Assembly (NCBI GenBank): GCA_015680685.1
Contig: MNCI01012690.1
Coordinates: 66,486 to 126,129 of the forward strand
DNA length: 59,644 bases
Source of the DNA: Gnetum montanum
Taxonomy: Eukaryota; Streptophyta; Gnetopsida; Gnetales; Gnetaceae
Direction of reading: 5' to 3'
How positions within the stretch are numbered: the first letter of the stretch is position 1; each line of letters starts with the position of its first letter. Position numbers and translations under genes: made by a program. The notes under the pieces are model-generated. The model was not told where the DNA came from and made no database searches. It saw only the letters and a list, made by a program, of their open reading frames with translations. This document shows, piece by piece, positions 33,533 to 43,670 of this stretch.

Positions 33533-33787
33533 GATCGAAATGAGGAGGATCCTCATGAAAATGAGAGTAATGAAGATAATGATCCTCATGAAGAGGGTCT
33601 TCACGAGGAGGAGTGTAATAAAGGTGATGGTCCTCACGGTGAGAAATCCTATGAGGAAGAGCCTTGCATAGAGGACTACCCTCATGAAGAGACCCCACAA
33701 GTAGAAGGTCCTTACGAATATAATTTTCTTGAAGTAGAAGTGAAGTTGGATGACACAGGTGGAAGTGTTAGTAAGGGTGATGTGTAA
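33533..33787 (+). other. Acidic terminal exon of antisense gene C
   Basis: 84 codons without a stop up to TAA at 33785-33787, after a CCGTAG acceptor. The segment is strongly acidic with a recurrent DPHE / PHEE motif roughly every twelve residues. D ends in a shorter polar exon (RDISDPNNESGND, 58731-58805). The open frame on the opposite strand here (33808-33467) is a shadow of this repeat. Confidence 0.66.
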
Positions 33788-33889
33788 CGTGGCCATATTG
33801 GTCAACATTTCGTTATATTGGAATGAAGTAAAAGATAAAAAAAATTGGCCTATTTAGGCTGGAGTAAATATTTTATCTTTCATGAAGCA

Positions 33890-34170
33890 GAACATGTAGC
33901 AGGCTGTAAATAGTTTAAGGCCATTGTGGGCCTCACTAGTTTAAGGCCATTTCGGGCCATCGTCATTTTAAGAGTAAAAGGATAAATTATATTTTTCACT
34001 TTTAGGCCATGGCAGGCGGTCACTAGTTTAAGGCCATTTTGGGCCATGGTCATTTTAAGCATAAAACGATAAATTATATTTGCCAGTTTTAGACCATGGT
34101 GGACCGTCACTAGTTTAAGGCCATTTCGGGCCATCGTAAATCTTAAGCGTAAAAGGATAATGCGACACAA
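33890..34170 (-). repeat. Module-border repeat block 3 of C (87-bp units)
   Basis: Two exact-length 87-bp units at 33934-34020 and 34021-34107, a partial third to about 34165 and a partial one before. Each unit holds CACTAGTTTAAGGCCATTTCGGGCCATCG and a second half-copy CAGTTTTAGGCCATGG. It lies between the 3' end of the antisense gene and the protease. Confidence 0.88.
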
Positions 34171-34241
34171 GAAAGGGCATAAACTGCGTAATAGTAAGCA
34201 GTGTGGACTGATACAACATGTTACGCTAATGTGTTCATTTT

Positions 34242-35081
34242 CTAGCTTTGTAATTGTTTCTTGATTGTTTTTAGGTTTGGCGATGAGTACAGGCGAGAAG
34301 GCTTATTATAGCATTCCTCTACACTACCATTTTCTCCCTGGAAGGGTAGTTCAGCCCAAGTCAAGCTTTCATTGGCCACTGTGTCAGCCTGTTCAACTGT
34401 TGGGATAGGGGTTTGGTCTTCGAGGACCTCGACCTCTGACCCTTGTTCCATTTCTACATTGTTAACTCCATGAGTGGTCATCTTATCACCATGGATGATC
34501 ACTTCTCCTCCTACATAGGGCAAGTGGATTTCTTGATGAGTGGGTGATGAAACTACCCTTAATTGAGCTAACCAAGACCTCCCTAAGATTATATTGAATC
34601 TGGGCATTTCCTCGATGATGATGAACACTGCATTTGTGGGGAATTGATCCCCTGCTACGAAATTTATGTGCACCATTCCCTTAACTTGCACTCTTGTCCC
34701 GTTAAATGATTTCAGACATGTCGTTGTTGTGGGATTGATCTGGTCGAGCAAACCCAGTTTATCCACTATAGGGAATGGGATGACATTGGCAGCAGCCCCA
34801 TTATCCATGTGTACTCTCCAAATTCTATACTGGCCGACCTGGATAGTGATGAACATGGGCACTGTTGTCACCTAACCCTTTTCTGGGTCATCCTTAATGG
34901 ACTCATCATGAAATGTCAATTGGGGAGATTGTAGTTTTTCAGCAATGTGAGGGAGCATGACTGAATGGATTGCTTCTTTATCTATTGGCAAGTTTTCATC
35001 CACCGGTATGGATGTTAGCATGCAAACCATGGCTTCGCGATGCTTTTGGGATGTCATTAACAAGTTGTACAGGCTCAACAT
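34242..35081 (-). pseudogene. Element C aspartic protease
   Basis: 209 open codons (34871-34242), joined upstream through one stop to the frame at 35081-34872. The active-site loop is MDNGAAANVIPF, with an Asn in place of the Thr/Ser of the D-T/S-G triad; NIILGRSWLAQLR closes the fold. A tail of about 75 residues ends PNLKTIKKQLQS. Element B has the same loop variant region and tail. No RT follows directly; instead come repeat block 3 and the antisense gene. Confidence 0.88.
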
Positions 35082-36840
35082 TGTATTTTTCTATTTGAGA
35101 ACCTACTTGACTTGCGTAAAAATGTTAAGAAGATCATCCCCATGATCTGGTTGTTTGTTACCCTTCTCTTCTTCCATTTGTCCCAGGAGACGGATTTCTC
35201 AGGGTGGAACGACTTCTGGTTGAGGGTTGTACTTTCTTGGGTAGGGAGAAGGTGGACGCATTTGCATAACGTCGCCTTTTTTAGAAGAAGGTGGGGCCAA
35301 AGGCATTGAGCCAAGAGGTGTAGGCTTGGGGAGCCCCAGCATAAATTGGTTCTTGGCTATGTTACCCATCATACGCCCCTCTCTTTTCCTGTTAAGTTAT
35401 GATTGGGACGTTAACTTAGAGATTTGCTCCTATGTAGAAGGAGCAACTGACAACTTTGGCACCCTGGTGATGAAGGGTGTCCTAGGTGTGGGCATGGACT
35501 GGGCCGTAGCTTTACCAATAGTGGGATGCAGAACGAGGATAGGAGATGGGGCTCGAAGGATAAAATGTTGTCATTGAGCCACACCCGTCGATGTTGACAG
35601 GTTTGTCATCTGAGGTGGGCCAGGAGGCACGCACAACACAAAGGGTTGCTTCGGCTATGCCTAGTCATCGCTCTCCGTACCCACTACGTTGATAGTGTAC
35701 CCTATATTATTCACATTTAATAGGTCCTAGTACACATGCATCGGTTAGTTTTCCGGACAAACCAAGTTACTCCTGTCTAAGATCAGGTCACCATGATCGA
35801 TTATACGTTGAATGTCATCTTTCAACGCCCAGTAGTAATCTGTGTCATGACTGCACAATTGATGGTAATCGCAAAATCGATCCAACCTAAAGTTCTTGGG
35901 GACTATCGCTTCATTAGGTTGGGCCAAGGAGGGGTTCTTGAGTAACTCACAATGGCACTGTGGCATTTCAGAACTTCCTTGAACACCGTCTTGTGTCGAA
36001 TGTGACCAGTTCTCAATAATTGCTTCAGAAGTTCTGAAGGCTTTACAGGTAGGATCGCGTAATTTGAGCGATCCTTACACTCAAATTTAGGCCTCGGCTA
36101 CGGAGGTGCTTCAGAAGTGGAAGGAGTTTTTTCATTGGAACTATTTGAGCTAGTTGTAGGCTCAGCAAGCTCCGCAGATGTTTTCTTGTTATTTTTTTCT
36201 TCTTGGCCCCCTCGGCAACCATCATTACTATCGTTGTCGTAGCTTTGCCTTTGTCCTTACCCTTGCTGTGGGTATTTTTGTAGACCACATACGTCGGATC
36301 TTTGCTAGCCTCTACCACGTCTTGGATGCTCTTAGTCTAAGCAAAGGCTTGGCTAAGGGAGCGGGGAGCAAGGTAGCATAGCTTAGACTTGATAAAGTCG
36401 TTAACTACCCCCTTGAAGATTGCCAATATATGGGCCTCCGCGATGGGTTCACAGATTTTGTTCAAGGTGGCACTCCACCGCTGTATAAACTTTTGAACCG
36501 ACTTGAGCGGGTCTTACTTGACTCCCATGAGCTGGTCCAGCGTGACTTTCGGCTTCAGGTTGTACTTGAAATAAGTCACAAACTGAGTTAACAGCTCCTC
36601 CAACGTTGAAATGGAAGCATGTGGGAGTGCTCGATACCAGTCTAGAGCTTTACCCATTAGGGACATAGCAAAGACACAGATGATAGTATGTGGCCATTGT
36701 TGCAATAGCAACGATTCTGACCTGAAAGTAACTAAATGGGCATTTGGATTACCTTCCTCATTGTATTTCGTAAAATGGGGGAGTGGCATCGCATGTGGTA
36801 ACGATAAAATAGGCACTACCAGACTTATAGGATCATCATG
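35082..36840 (-). pseudogene. Element C gag, capsid and nucleocapsid part
   Basis: 36839-36514 is the capsid domain (FTKYNEEGNPNAHLVTFRSE, MSLMGKALDWYRALPHASIS, FKYNLKPKVTLDQLMGVK), continuing through a stop to LAIFKGVVNDFIKSKLCYLAP and LSQAFA. A Lys-rich part lies at 36320-36150. A Cys/His motif, FCDYHQLCSHDTDYYWALKD, stands near 35890-35830, where gag of this lineage has CxxH...GHDT..C; its last Cys is Tyr. 35744-35082 is the linker to protease. Confidence 0.85.
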
Positions 36841-37907
36841 CTAAAAATCCATGACTTGTACTATGTCAGAGTCAACAGCCTTAAGGCATTTAACTTCATC
36901 CATAAGGGTCTGGATAAGCTGGAAGACTGATCCAAACTCATGGACGGAGAGGTCATTTGCGAAACGGCAGGAGGAGCCATGCTAGGTGGAAGAATAGGAA
37001 CGGCCACCATTGGTTGTGCCATTGGATACGCTGTTTGTGTTGCTAGGGGCACAAATAACAATCCTATAATGGGTTTTAGCACCTGTAGGACCTAGCTTTG
37101 ATGAAGGGGAAGATGGGACATCTGCATAGGATGTGCAACAAGAGGCATGTTTGGAACCCACAATGCTGTAGTGGCAGGCCCTGTCGTGTGAGTTGGGATG
37201 AATGGGGATGTTGTATATAATTGTGAAGTAGGTATCGTGTGTACATGCGGTGACATGGGCGCAGGTGCACGATGAGATGGATTAGGTAATTGCACCTATT
37301 GAGGAATGATTTGTGATGGGCCATCGCCCGAAAGGATAGTCGGAGAGAGAAAATGTAGGTGGGGTGAGTGTGAAACTCGATTAGTATTAGATAGTGTCAA
37401 AGGCATGGTAACCATGAACAACGGATTTACACAGGAAGTTGTGGAGGGAGGGGCCATGGCGAAATCAGCATGACTACCTCCCTTAGAGTGGGAGTCTAGA
37501 TTTTCTTGCCCATCATGAAGCGTTTCATCACAGAACAACTCCTCTCATTGTTCTATCGATGTCTTAGCCATCAGCATTTGATCCAGGATCCACTGTTGTT
37601 GATTTGTCAAGGGTACAATGGTGTTATGTAAAGAAATGAATTCCTTCGCGTTGCAGTACATGAACTCATATTCTCATTTTTCTTTGAGTTCTTGTGGATA
37701 CATGGGCAGGTCTGCTACAAGTTTAGCATAGAGGAAATTGTAGTGTTCCCTGTGTTGAGAATGTGCCTCGGGCTCTTTATTTTGAATCCTAAGGAAGCGG
37801 CATAGTCGCACCGAACTAGTTGGCGGCTCGACCATAGGAGGCATAATTTGCATGGTCCAAGGATTCTCGAGGTTGGCAGTGTCAATAATGGTGGTTGATG
37901 TAGCCAT
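36841..37907 (-). pseudogene. Element C gag N-terminal region
   Basis: Starts with ATG at 37905-37907 (MATSTTIIDTANLENPW), then a Pro-, His- and Met-rich low-complexity segment (37540-36860). The last part (MSLDQSSSL...LWMKLNALRLL) corresponds to SSSLDQAF...LMEEIN in element B just before the capsid domain. Four stops and two frame changes interrupt it. The start was chosen because it is the first ATG after the primer site that keeps the frame. Confidence 0.7.
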
Positions 37908-38140
37908 TCTCTATGCAATTCCGAAGTAATGATGATAAGCATAAAGATCACAAGGGCAAAGGCAAACTAAGTAAATAATCAGGGCTTTATATCTTGTAGG
38001 ATTCCAAAGGAATCATCAAAGCAACCAATCTGCAACACACAATCTCATAAAAAACCATGGAGGTATTACGTTTATGTCGACCAAAAATGGGTATAGAAAG
38101 CTTACAAGACTACCTGTAAAGTGCAGATCGAAGGTTGAAG
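37908..38140 (-). other. Element C 5' untranslated leader
   Basis: About 230 bp between the primer-binding site and the gag ATG, with no conserved feature. Element B has a much longer leader (7001-7854) filled with simple repeats. Confidence 0.6.
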
Positions 38141-38158
38141 CCCTCCTTCTAGCTCTAG
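38141..38158 (-). other. Primer-binding site of element C
   Basis: CTAGAGCTAGAAGGAGGG on the minus strand, five bases after the 5' LTR end. It shares CTAGAAGGAGGG with the site of element B. Confidence 0.7.
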
Positions 38159-38163
38159 AAAAC

Positions 38164-39695
38164 TGTAACGATGGAAAACGTTGGTCATTGGAAATCCTGA
38201 GAGAAAGTCCATGTACACAGTTCCAACCCCAGATCCGTGCAAGGGCCATGCTAGAGAAGACAAATCGGAGGTACCCTAAATGGTATTGTCAATCAGACAG
38301 GGACTTACTTAATCAGTAAAATTTTTGTAATAATTGGATGGAAAAATGATGATTTTTATGAGGAGATATAATATCGTTAATCTCACAGGTAATTGAAAAT
38401 GATGTAAATGATTTAAAGAGATTGCAAAATCTGTATAGACAGGACATAAGAAACCGGATTTAGAGAGCATGCAATCCCAAGATCTAGGATTTAACTTATG
38501 AACAAAATATGTTGGATACAATCATTATAGGTGGACTTCAGTTTAGACGAGGCATGTGCCAACAATAAGAAAGCTATTTAAAGATAAAACAAGCAAAGGC
38601 CGATCTACCTTGTTCCAGCTAATCTGGACACAAGGAAGTCAGACCTGAAGCAGAATATCTACTAAGTAGCTATTTCTGATCAAGGATTCTTCTCAATCAC
38701 CTCCGATGTTCTTGTGATCACTAATCCTTTTTTGCTCTCTTGTCAATATTTTCCAAGAGTTGTTAACGATTACCGATGAAAGAGAATTGCTTGCGAAGAA
38801 AAATTTTCCTGCTTCAGAGAAATTTTTTGCCAACCCTTTAATCTTTGTCAATTGGAATATTTATACGGTTAGGATCAGGAGAAAAATGCAGTTTAGATGA
38901 CGCGTGTCCTGAACCTACAAGATGTCGTTAACTTGGTATGTTTGTGTTTGAAGCTTGCGGTGCTACACTGCATTATGCTCTGAAGCGTAATGCATCGTAA
39001 ACCACTTTTGTTAGAGCTTTGGCAACAAACTGTTCTTTGGTTACGCTGCAATACGCTAGAGAGCATATTGTGACATATGAACTGTTTATGCTTCAATTAT
39101 GCTATCTCTGTCATTGCTTGTATTACGCTACGTCATGCTAGATTACACTGTATAGCATAATTCAACGTAAAATAGCGAACTTGCAAAAAATTGAAGTGCT
39201 GTCGTCGTGCTTCCTTTGTTTCTATTCAGTCCTTCTAGGGTTTATTATGCTACACTGCGTAATGTAGCTTAATAGGCCCCTTAGCTGAAAAAGAAAACTT
39301 ACTGAAATGTGTGGCATGCTACAGATCTTTGCTTAAGCCTTGAGATTTTTTTGGACCATCGAGGTCTCAAATCTTGCCATCCTTGTTGTTGTGATGGACT
39401 ATCTTCTGGCATTACGTTGTGTTATGCTACATTACGTTATGTTGCGTAATGCGACGTAATATGCCAAAAGTTAAGATTTTTGAAACATAGAAAAATTGCA
39501 AAGTTGAAGGCTTGCCCTCGTGCACCCCTTATCTTGTTCTATCCTCTGGAGTTTATTACGTTGTGCTGCGTAGCATGGCACAATAGACCCTTAGCCAAAA
39601 AGGGAACTTGCTGAGCTGCGACTTGTTGCAAATCCTTTCCTTAGTCGCAAGATTTTTCTGAACCGTTGAGGCCTCAAAATTTTCACAGTGTTTCA
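38164..39695 (-). repeat. Element C 5' LTR (1532 bp)
   Basis: Collinear with the 3' LTR at 22889-24420 and of identical length. TATA box on the minus strand at 38858-38865. The differences between the two LTRs are spread out and are mostly transitions by eye. Confidence 0.94.
38858..38865 (-). promoter_or_regulatory. TATA box in 5' LTR of C
   Basis: TATAAATA on the minus strand, identical in position to 23583-23590. It would start the genomic RNA of element C. Confidence 0.6.
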
Positions 39696-39700
39696 ATAGG
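39696..39700. repeat. Target-site duplication of C, right
   Basis: ATAGG, identical to 22884-22888. Sequence from 39701 therefore continues the target that ended at 22888. Confidence 0.92.
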
Positions 39701-39719
39701 GATAACATCTTCAATCCCA

Positions 39720-40450
39720 AGGCAAACACAAAGGAAAAGAATGATCCTTTCCATCAATTCATTAGAGAATCTAACTTCACTAGGATGTAGACTTAGGGGC
39801 TTCACTTTGCAAACTTACACCTAGAGCACCATGTAATGGCAAGGATGATTATTACTAATGTTCTACCATCTACCTACACTACCTATGTCCTAAGCCCAAC
39901 TCTCTGGGTTATGAAGGCTCTAAAACACATCAAGGTAAACTTTGTGTACCTGCCAGTCAAGTACATGATGTATCATTGTAATGATGATGCACTCAAATTA
40001 TGTATTCCTTTTCTTATTTCAACTATCTTGAGGAAGTAAGGGACGTCGGAACCCAAAATGGGCATGAAGGTGCACCTCACTATTTTAAAGAAGGATACCT
40101 TCAACTGATCACTCAAAATCTACACCAAGGTCTACCCCTTTATCAAGGAATCTAATGATCCAAACTCCATGTTGATAGTGCAAGCTAGTGAGATTCGAGA
40201 ACTCTAGGAGAAGATGAGAGTCCATTTACAAGAGGTGAAATCCACTCAGCAATAAATCCTTGCAATGCTATAGAAGGTGAGTTCCACCCTCATAGCAATG
40301 AACAAGAGAGTTGCAAACTTTGAGAAGAATGTCCACCCATAGATCAACAATGATGATGAGGGGGCTGAATCCTCTCATTTTAAAGAAAACATGGAGGTAG
40401 AAGAAGGATCAAAGGCTTTATCCTCACACGAAGTTGATTTTATTTTATTT
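39720..40450 (+). pseudogene. Extra ORF of the element interrupted by C
   Basis: Open at 39836-40039 (MARMIITNVLPSTYTTYVLS, then VKYMMYHCN and LCIPFLISTILRK), with frame continuing on both sides through a few stops. It resembles the core of the 'putative plant transposon protein' family, which is often found next to Athila-type elements. A coiled-coil-like part follows (EKMRVHLQEVKST ... MNKRVANFEKNV), then an acidic end. It lies on the same strand as element E and downstream of it once C is removed, so I infer it is E's downstream ORF. Confidence 0.55.
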
Positions 40451-41651
40451 TTTTTGTTGTTCTTATTGATCATTGAGTCATTTTGTGAATTGGCATAAAC
40501 ATGTTTCTCTTACTATGTTATGTAATTAGTTTTTGTTGTCAAACTTGAACTATGCTGATAGGTGATTGTTTAATTTTTTAAGCTTTATGAACAATTTGGA
40601 TATTATTAATCTTTAATAGAAATTTTTATTTTCACTACACATTATTTTTTTTTTCAATTTATTGATAGTATATCTTGGACTATTATATTTGAGGATCAAA
40701 AAGTAGTAGGCCTGTTTAGTAGTATTTATCTCTTCTTTTATAATCAACATATTATCACCTTTGTTGAATAGGCACTAGCCAAAGGCTCAAAGATGGCTAT
40801 GATGAACCCCCAATTACTTTAGTTTTTACATTGAAATAACCATACTTTTTATTTTCTTTTATTATTTTACTTTATCAAAATGCATCAATTTCTTCAATGT
40901 CATGCAATGTGAACTATTTAATTTGTTGAGCTTCTATTATTGCAAGATACCATGAAACCTATATGTATCAATAAGATATTGACTTCGATCAAGAATTTCA
41001 ATATATTCCAAGTACAATCATATCGATCACATCACCAAAATTTACTAAAACCAACCTAAATTCTATCAATTTCTATAGCAATCATGACAAAGATCAATAA
41101 CATTGGACAAAAGGAAACTACACCTTCCCATGGAAGAGATATGTTGATCCATACTGCAGATGTGACACTGATCAATAATTAATAAAGATCACCATTGTGA
41201 TATAGATTGATACCACGTTAGAATAACATCAATCAATATATATTTCTTCAATGAATATTGATATACCTATTTTATGAATTTTTTCCTAAAATTGAGATGT
41301 AAGACCTTCCAATCTAAAAGGGAGAGCACTGTAACCAAGTGGGGGGATTCAATACCTAGAAGAACTCATGTCAAGTTCAAATCAATTTCTTAATTTTCTT
41401 TAAACAATTGTTAAGTGAGGATCCATTAAACCTTGTGGCAACTATAAATGATTGGAGTCCATTGGTCGCATAGTAAGGTTTCTGCACTATGGAAATAACA
41501 AGGCAAGATCATAGATTGGGTGATACCTCCCTTGTGATCTTCATAAGTTATGTTTTGCATTTCATGATTTCAATTTGATTTAGTCATTAATTTCCACTCT
41601 TAAAATTGAGGCTAGAAGTTAGCGTGAAGATTTATAATTTTTCTTATGAGT
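40451..41651 (+). other. AT-rich noncoding stretch, probable 3' part of E
   Basis: No gene recognised. Frequent TATCAATT and GATCAATA words between 40960 and 41260 resemble those at 21600-22200 on the other side of C, which supports one interrupted element. A G-rich run GTGGGGGGATTC occurs near 41340. Confidence 0.4.
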
Positions 41652-41671
41652 GGGGGGGGGGGTAAGGGGGG
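41652..41671 (+). other. Possible polypurine tract before an LTR
   Basis: A run of eleven G, then TAAGGGGGG, followed by TGTTGGACCCC, a typical LTR start. It may be the polypurine tract and 3' LTR start (41672) of element E. No partner LTR lies in the window, so this is unproved. Confidence 0.35.
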
Positions 41672-42049
41672 TGTTGGACCCCAAAAATAAGTTTTATTAA
41701 TATTAAAAGAGTATAAAGTATAGTAACCACATTAATTCATAGGGTTAAATGGAAGGGGGAACTGAGATAACTATGAATGAGACTTTGGAACAACCTTATA
41801 AATAATTGATCACTAATGGAGGAAACCTAATCTAAAGCACCACCAGTCATCAACACAAACTATCTCGTTACAAGAGAGAATGACATAAATTTAGATAAGG
41901 TGGAGAGCTCTCAGTAAAGGATAGAGAGACTTCCAAATGGTGACTCCATACAACTTAAAGAAGGGAAGCTTCATTGTAGAGATTACTGATGAAGAGTGTT
42001 GCTTGAATGCACAGGTCTTTCCCAAGGTTGTAGGAGATGAACCAACTGA
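41672..42049. other. Possible LTR fragment or LINE tail
   Basis: Between the putative LTR start and the recognisable LINE sequence. It contains CTTATAAATAATTG near 41795. I cannot tell whether it belongs to the LTR or to the 3' end of the LINE. Confidence 0.3.
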
Positions 42050-43600
42050 TGACTATCTAGGTTGAACTTGGATGCTTGAGATGTGATTTGAAAATTAATG
42101 AGGTGAAAGATCTGCAACTTCTCCAACCTGGTAAGTTGACATTTATTAGAATAATTTCTCCTTTGAAAAATAACATTGCATCTACACTTCCAAATATAAT
42201 ATAAAATAATAGGCCTAATAAATTTTCACAAAAAATTAAAATAAGTAGAAGTAATGGCCAAAAAGCCACATATGACATCATCTTGAGATAGCATGCATGA
42301 AGGACAAAATTTAGAAGCCCAATCCCACACGTGCTGAGCAAAGGGACAATGCTAAAACACATGAACAAAGTCATCTTATCCACCATAGAGAGGGCAATTA
42401 GGATTGGGAATCCCCTGATATTCTAAATATTTACCAATAGGTAGACCTTGGTGGAGGAGACACCAGAGGAACTGCTTAATTTTAGGGAGGGTTGGTAGTT
42501 TCCAAATATGTTGGAAGAGGGGGATCCAGAATTTTACTAACTCTTATATGTGCCAAGACTTATTACAATGTTGAATAACCTTGAATGGGTCTTGAAAAAG
42601 TTGAAACAAGACATATGGTCAGTAAGGCATGAGTTTTACCCCATTAAGCCATTGAAGGCCATGAAAATTTCTTTGCACTGTAACATCTAGTTGCCAATGA
42701 CCATGGAGAAAGGTGTAAATCTGAGTAGGGAATGGCTCCCCATACAAATTATTCAACTTAACCCCTGAAATCCATTAACCAGCCAACTTAAGATAATTCA
42801 AATAAATAACATCCTTCTGATACCAAGAGGTAGCAACCTTAGCATTTTTGATGGCAAGGGGAGCAAGCAACAAAGGTAACCACCAAGGACACAACTTAGA
42901 GAGGATAGTAGGGTTAATCTTGACGTTAGTCCAGTCAATATAACTATGTAGAATTTACCAAGCCCTTCAAATGCTTTTGAAAACATGAGATCCAAGAAGA
43001 ATGATAGTGAGGGGGGAAAGGATCCAATTGATAAAATGGATACCTTTCTAGAAGGGCTTGTTTTTAGGAAATGCCTGATGAAGCCTTAATTGGAGGAGGG
43101 TCCCAATAATATCTAGGGCATCTAAATGCTACACCAACCAGTTAGCAACCAAGGTAATTTCCTGCTTAAATGAATTCAAAAGACCTAAGCCAACATTATT
43201 CTTGAGAAGAGTAACAATATTCCAAGCGACATGATGGAATCCTTTCTGAGAACCTTTGAAGGACCACATGAAGTCATGAAATAATCATTCTAGCTTCTAG
43301 TAGGCAGCTTGGGAGGGGGCCCAACATGAAGCGTAATATACATGGGTTGACACACATATGGACTTACATACAAGGTACTTCCTCGTGAGTGTGAGGGGTT
43401 TAGTCTTCCATTTGTCAAAAGTCATTTGAATCCAATAAATAACTTACTCCCAAAGAATAGATGTTGAACCTCTAAAATGGAAAGGAATTCCCAGAATCTT
43501 AATGAAAGGTGGCAGGGAACTACTGAGAGATTTCTAAATTGGCCTTGAAAGTCCTTTGGTGTAAGTCCTTTTGTTAAGGCCTAAAATGTAGGCAATGTTT
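42050..43600 (-). pseudogene. LINE (L1-like) reverse transcriptase C-terminal fragment
   Basis: The minus-strand reading shows the C-terminal half of a plant LINE ORF2. Near 43420-43290 it reads KPLTLTRKYLVCKSICVSTH and YYASCWAPS (family: LS..GR..L.KSVL.S...Y..S). The zinc-ribbon-like end at 42420-42290 reads NCPLYGG, FVHVF*HCPFAQHVWDWASK. Stops and shifts are frequent. RT palm and endonuclease are missing; the upstream side is cut near the end of element D's LTR. Confidence 0.75.
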
Positions 43601-43670
43601 ACCAAATTAGTGCTAAAATAAGCAAGACAAAAGACCATAAAAAATCTATTCGATAATAATTGGTAGAGAT

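Larger units (their letters stand above)
29320..33787 (+). pseudogene. Antisense multi-exon gene of element C
   Basis: A gene on the strand opposite to gag-pol, between protease and RT. Predicted exons: 29320-29438, 29978 to about 30430, about 30512-30775, 30898-31946, about 32050-32313, 32410 to about 32556, 32633-33453, 33533-33787. Clear GTAAGT donors follow 29438, 31946 and 33453; good acceptors precede 30898, 32410, 32633 and 33533. Exon 1 ends in phase 2 and exon 2 resumes the codon. The same exon order and protein segments recur in element D. Order of domains: short N-terminus, degenerate HAD/FCP1-like domain, plant-transposon-type domain, probable coiled coil, acidic tail. Stops in several exons make this copy a pseudogene. 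I know no named gene that matches the whole. Confidence 0.78.
22889..39695 (-). mobile_element. Element C: complete Tat-like Ty3/gypsy with antisense gene
   Basis: A 16,807-bp insertion bounded by two 1532-bp LTRs (TGTAACG...GTTTCA on the plus strand) and flanked by ATAGG on both sides. Minus-strand order: 5' LTR, primer site, gag, protease, a 5.6 kb intervening segment, RT, RNase H, second RNase H, integrase, polypurine tract, 3' LTR. The second (archaeal-type) RNase H marks the Tat/Ogre lineage. The intervening segment carries a spliced gene on the opposite strand. Over the first 450 bp the LTRs differ at roughly one base in ten, so the insertion is old. Confidence 0.93.

Noticed and set aside
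33483-33671. Plus-strand Met/Arg/Ile-rich frame
   Set aside because: Alternative frame of the acidic exon; the acidic frame continues to a stop and starts at a proper acceptor.
33467-33808. Minus-strand frame rich in Ile, Leu and Phe (113 codons), membrane-protein-like
   Set aside because: It is the complement of the acidic repeat exon; GAG/GAA codons read as CTC/TTC give hydrophobic residues.
34666-36381. Several plus-strand frames of 60-85 codons opposite gag-protease of C
   Set aside because: Each is the complement of a well-supported gag or protease segment and none is conserved in B.
37076-37324. Two overlapping minus-strand frames, one His/Cys-rich
   Set aside because: Only the Pro/His-rich frame (37295-37092) continues the gag reading; the other is a shadow.
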